Source: Azonexaceae bacterium (GTDB taxonomy: Bacteria; Pseudomonadota; Gammaproteobacteria; Burkholderiales; Rhodocyclaceae). From it: DNA of 8,585 nt. This document shows, one piece after another, positions 5,802-8,585 of the stretch (positions within the stretch are counted from its first letter, which is position 1; the number at the start of each line of letters is the position of its first letter). The position numbers and the translations under genes are program-made. The stretch lies in NCBI GenBank assembly GCA_009469685.1, contig SSTA01000236.1, positions 1-8,585 on the forward strand, in the 5' to 3' direction. The notes under the pieces are model-generated. The model was not told the DNA's origin. It did not search any database and saw only the letters and a program-made list of their open reading frames with translations.

Positions 5802-7592
5802 ATGAACGCCGCAGACACCAAGACTGTGACGCCTACCCGCTTGGTCAGCGCCCTTGCGCTTCCCGTGCTCGTGCTCGTGCTCGAGTTTCAGTTCTGGGAT
5901 CACCTGCGTCCTTACGTCTGGCTGCCGCTTTTTCCCGCAGTCTTCGTCGCTGCCCTGGTCGGCGGCATCTGGGGCGGTATCGGCGCCACGGCCATCACGG
6001 CAGTCTTGCTGTGGGCCTACTACATCCCCGCTTATCTTGCCCAGTTGCCGTTCGACGCCACCATCTGGCCGCCGATGATCGTCTTTGCCTCCAGTGGCCT
6101 TCTGTTCAGCGTCGCCGGCGATCGTCTGGGTCAGAAGAAACTCCAGGTCGCCACTCACGCCGCCAACTCCCGGCATCGCCGCCTCTTCGACCACTCGCCC
6201 GCGGGCATAGTCTATCTGGACGGCACGGGCCGGATCTGCGACGCCAATCCGGCTTATTGCTCCCTGACCGGTTACGCGCGGGAAGAATTGCTGGAAATGC
6301 ATGCCGAAGCGCTCATCGACCCGATCGAATCGGAGCGGCTGCAGCAATACCTCGCCGATCCGGCCGGCACCGCGGGGAATGCATCCCGCTGGCGCATGCG
6401 CCGCAAGGGGGGCATTGCGATCACCGTGGAGGCGTCGATTTTCCGTGAAATCGATGGAGGAACCCTGGCCATCGTCGGCGACATCGGCGATCGTTTGCGC
6501 TACGAGGAGCAACTGCGCGATGCCCATGCCCGCAATCAGGCGGTGCTCGATTCGGTCACCGCACAACTCGCGGTCATCGACCATCAGGGCATCATCGTCG
6601 CCACCAACGAATCCTGGCGTCTCTTCGCCCATCGGCATTGCGCCAACTCGCGGCAGCTCGCGGGAACCGAAGTCGGAACCAATTTCCTCGATGTCTGCCG
6701 GTCGGGCGATGAAGACGACAACTGGGCCTATACCGGAGTGCTGGAAGTCCTCCTCGGCCGGACCGACCGCTTCCGGGGCGAGTGCCGTTGCGACATCTCC
6801 GAGAGCGAAACCCTGTGGTTCGCGATGACGGTCACACCGGTGGCCTACCCGGTGGGCGGCGCGGCGGTGGCTTACCACGATATCAGCGACATCCACCGGG
6901 CGCGGGACTCGGAGCACGAAGCCTTGGTCCAGATGAAGACGCTGGCGGCCCGTCAGCTGGTTTTTCAGGAAGAGGAACGACTCGCTTTATCGCGGGAACT
7001 CCACGATCACGTGGGCCAGGATCTTGGCGCCCTGGAACTGGCCCTCGACCAGTGCACCCGCCATGCCGGGGCGGCCAAGGCCCAATCAGCACTGTGGGAA
7101 GCACGGCTGATCGTCAAGGGCATCCTGGAAGCCACCCGAGATATTTCGCGGCGACTGCGTCCCCCGCTCCTCGACGACCTCGGCCTGGCCGCCGCAGTGC
7201 GCTGGCACATCGACAAACTCCCCCGGGCCGACGTCCTGGGAATCACGTTCGAAGACCGGATCGGCAATGCGCGATTCCGTCCAGACGTTGAACTGGCCGC
7301 CTTCCGCATTGCCCAGGAAGCGCTTACCAACGCCCTGCGCCATTCCGGGGCCCGAAAAATTCGCGTGCGCCTGGAAATGCTTGACGCCGGCCTCGGAGTG
7401 AGCGTGCGCGACGACGGCGTCGGCTTTTCCGCTGCCGAGGCCCTGGAGCGCTCGCGAAGGCTCAATTCCCTCGGCTTGATCGGCATGCGGGAACGCGCCG
7501 CCAATCTTGGCGGGCAATTGCGAATAGAATCACGCCCCGGAGCCGGCACCGAAGTCTCCACCCTTTTCTACGGACCACCGACCCTACAATGA
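5802..7592 (+). CDS. Membrane PAS sensor histidine kinase (HisKA_3, NarX/UhpB/DegS class)
   Basis: This 596-residue sensor autophosphorylates on His and donates to the adjacent regulator. Residues 13-109 form about four membrane segments with almost no periplasmic loops (LVSALALPVLVLVL, WLPLFPAVFVAALVGG, GIGATAITAVLLW, MIVFASSGLLFSVAG), resembling the DUF4118/KdpD-type membrane module. A PAS domain starts near 126 (RLFDHSPAGIVYLD, with DANPAYCSLTGY). A second, PAS-like region covers about 245-370. The HisKA_3 H-box RELHDHVGQ carries His401. The ATPase domain has N-box Asn510 (EALTNALRHSGA), DDGVGF 537-542 and LGLIGM 557-562; all key residues are present. The ligand is unknown. The ATG at 5802 directly precedes the membrane module but its RBS is weak (AGAAAG). 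An ATG at 5712 is in frame, but its 30 extra residues look non-coding. The stop overlaps the next start (ATGA). Confidence 0.92.
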   Translation: MNAADTKTVTPTRLVSALALPVLVLVLEFQFWDHLRPYVWLPLFPAVFVAALVGGIWGGIGATAITAVLLWAYYIPAYLAQLPFDATIWPPMIVFASSGLLFSVAGDRLGQKKLQVATHAANSRHRRLFDHSPAGIVYLDGTGRICDANPAYCSLTGYAREELLEMHAEALIDPIESERLQQYLADPAGTAGNASRWRMRRKGGIAITVEASIFREIDGGTLAIVGDIGDRLRYEEQLRDAHARNQAVLDSVTAQLAVIDHQGIIVATNESWRLFAHRHCANSRQLAGTEVGTNFLDVCRSGDEDDNWAYTGVLEVLLGRTDRFRGECRCDISESETLWFAMTVTPVAYPVGGAAVAYHDISDIHRARDSEHEALVQMKTLAARQLVFQEEERLALSRELHDHVGQDLGALELALDQCTRHAGAAKAQSALWEARLIVKGILEATRDISRRLRPPLLDDLGLAAAVRWHIDKLPRADVLGITFEDRIGNARFRPDVELAAFRIAQEALTNALRHSGARKIRVRLEMLDAGLGVSVRDDGVGFSAAEALERSRRLNSLGLIGMRERAANLGGQLRIESRPGAGTEVSTLFYGPPTLQ

Positions 7593-8233
7593 AACCAATC
7601 CGTATCCTGGTCGCCGACGACCATAACTTGATTCGTGCGGGCATCCTGCGCCTGCTGTCGGAGGTCAGCGATTTCGAAGTCGTGGCGGACACGGCCGACG
7701 GCGCGCAAGCGGTGGCCCTTGCCGACCGCCTGACCCCCGACGTCGCCCTGCTCGACATCGCCATGCCAGGAACCACGGGACTGCAGGCCATGGAGCAAAT
7801 CCTTGCCGCCCATCCGGCGACCCGCGTGCTGATCCTGACCATGTACGACACCGAGGAGCACGTCATCTCTGCGATGCGCCTCGGGGCCGCCGGCTACGTC
7901 CTGAAAAATGCCGCCCCCCAGGAGATGGAGCTCGCCATCCGTGCGGTGATCGCCGGCGGAACCTGGCTACCGGCCGCGATTTCCCGGCCGGTGGTCGAAG
8001 CTTACCTGGAACGGGTCCAGATTTCGGATACGCGCGACGGTCTCACCCCGCGGCAACGCGAAGTCCTAAAAATGATTGCCGAAGGTTTGCGAACCAAGGA
8101 AATCGCCTTCAGCCTGGGCGTCAGCATCAAGACCATAGAAACCTATCGCGCCCAGATCATGAATCGCCTGGGAATAGGGGACGTTCCCGGCCTGGTGCGC
8201 TACGCCATCCGGCGGGGACTTTCCCAACTCTGA
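7589..8233 (+). CDS. NarL/FixJ-type response regulator (REC + LuxR HTH)
   Basis: This 214-residue cytosolic regulator is the likely partner of the upstream kinase, with which it overlaps by 4 nt (ATGA), implying coupled translation. The receiver domain, residues 1-120, has acidic pair Asp10/Asp11, phosphoacceptor Asp56 (ALLDIAMPG), switch Thr84 and Lys106 (YVLKNA). A LuxR-type helix-turn-helix occupies about 150-210: LTPRQREVLKMIAEGLRTKEIAFSLGVSIKTIETYRAQIMNRLGI. Length and layout are standard for the family. It should bind DNA as a dimer when phosphorylated. The 16-bp dyad at 5507-5522 is a possible target, by inference only. The gene ends 26 nt from the stop of the convergent receiver-domain gene, with no obvious terminator in the gap. 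The targets cannot be assigned, so no gene name is given. Confidence 0.95.
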   Translation: MKPIRILVADDHNLIRAGILRLLSEVSDFEVVADTADGAQAVALADRLTPDVALLDIAMPGTTGLQAMEQILAAHPATRVLILTMYDTEEHVISAMRLGAAGYVLKNAAPQEMELAIRAVIAGGTWLPAAISRPVVEAYLERVQISDTRDGLTPRQREVLKMIAEGLRTKEIAFSLGVSIKTIETYRAQIMNRLGIGDVPGLVRYAIRRGLSQL

Positions 8234-8259
8234 CTCATCGCCATGCTTGCGGGGCCGGG

Positions 8260-8585
8260 TCATGCCTGTTCCTCGCGCGAGCGGACCAGCCAGTTGAGGA
8301 GCATGGCGAAGAAATCGTCGGGCTCTACGGGCTTTGCCAGGTGGTCGTTCATTCCCGCCGCCAGGCAGCGTTCCCTATCTTCTTCGAAGGCATTGGCCGT
8401 CAAGGCAACGATGGGAGTCCGCGCCCCCGTGGGTAAAGCGCGAATTCTTCGAGTGGCCTCCAGGCCATCCAGTTCGGGCATGTACATGTCCATCAGGACG
8501 AGGTCGTAGGCGTACGCCTCGGCGAGGGCAACAGCTTCATTGCCGTTGGCCGCGACATCCACGCTTAGGTGCAGGTCACTCAGCA
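8260..8585 (-). CDS. C-terminal receiver domain, probably of a hybrid histidine kinase (cut by window end)
   Basis: Reading leftward from the window edge, the frame is open for about 107 codons to a TGA at 8260. The visible peptide is most of a receiver domain: SVDVAANGNEAVALAEA, then LVLMDMYMPELDG with the phosphoacceptor Asp, PIVALTANAF with the switch Thr, AAGMNDHLAKPVEPDDF with the conserved Lys, and a short tail LVRSREEQA. The wording DMYMPELDGLEATRRIR and GMNDHLAKPV is typical of receivers at the C-terminus of hybrid kinases (BarA/EvgS-like), not of DNA-binding regulators, and no output domain follows. A GTG at 8562 is not the true start because the receiver fold continues upstream without a stop. 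A stand-alone receiver remains possible. It is convergent with the NarL-type regulator gene. Confidence 0.85.
   Translation of the reverse strand, partial: LSDLHLSVDVAANGNEAVALAEAYAYDLVLMDMYMPELDGLEATRRIRALPTGARTPIVALTANAFEEDRERCLAAGMNDHLAKPVEPDDFFAMLLNWLVRSREEQA

Noticed and set aside
5557..5805. 82-codon plus-strand frame in the intergenic region
   Set aside because: GTG start without RBS, no recognisable motif, and composition typical of non-coding GC-rich DNA.
5364..6917. 517-codon open frame on the minus strand opposite the histidine kinase
   Set aside because: The plus-strand kinase has intact PAS and membrane features in this stretch. The antisense product shows no motif, and it overlaps the rmuC RBS and start.
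8234..8259. Bidirectional terminator between the response regulator and the receiver-domain gene
   Set aside because: No stem with a following T-run could be found in the 26-nt gap on either strand.

Overview
The window looks like a chromosomal segment of a GC-rich betaproteobacterium, probably Rhodocyclales-like. This is inferred from high GC at third codon positions, a bamD gene divergent from rluD, a perfect TATAAT in a GC-rich context, and the mix of signalling genes. No mobile element, tRNA, rRNA or CRISPR array was seen. The species cannot be named from the sequence alone.

Left end (1-942): the 5' end of rluD (23S rRNA pseudouridine synthase) runs leftward off the window. It is divergent from bamD, the TPR lipoprotein of the outer-membrane beta-barrel assembly machine. 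The two start codons practically touch, and the candidate bamD -10 box lies inside rluD codons.

Middle (953-5367, minus strand): a compact leftward cluster reads rmuC, then a DUF3293 gene overlapping it by 17 nt, then a large multidomain regulator (Ser/Thr kinase + HDOD + GAF), then a 77-residue single-span membrane protein of unknown function. The small gene has its own TATAAT candidate. The cluster ends 10 nt from the end of bamD, which converges on it.

Intergenic region (5368-5801): 434 bp without a convincing gene. The rmuC-proximal part holds three separate dyad symmetries: a hairpin next to the rmuC ribosome binding site, a 45-nt interrupted stem, and a perfect 16-bp inverted repeat that looks like a dimeric operator.

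Right end (5802-8585): a membrane sensor histidine kinase (about four TM segments, PAS, second PAS-like region, HisKA_3, HATPase) overlaps a NarL/FixJ-type response regulator by 4 nt, forming a classical two-component pair. Converging on it is the C-terminal receiver domain of another protein, probably a hybrid histidine kinase, cut by the window edge. Most of the window is therefore signal transduction (two-component and Ser/Thr kinase) beside envelope and DNA-maintenance housekeeping genes. The least explained parts are the kinase-HDOD-GAF protein with its small membrane partner and the dyad-rich intergenic region.
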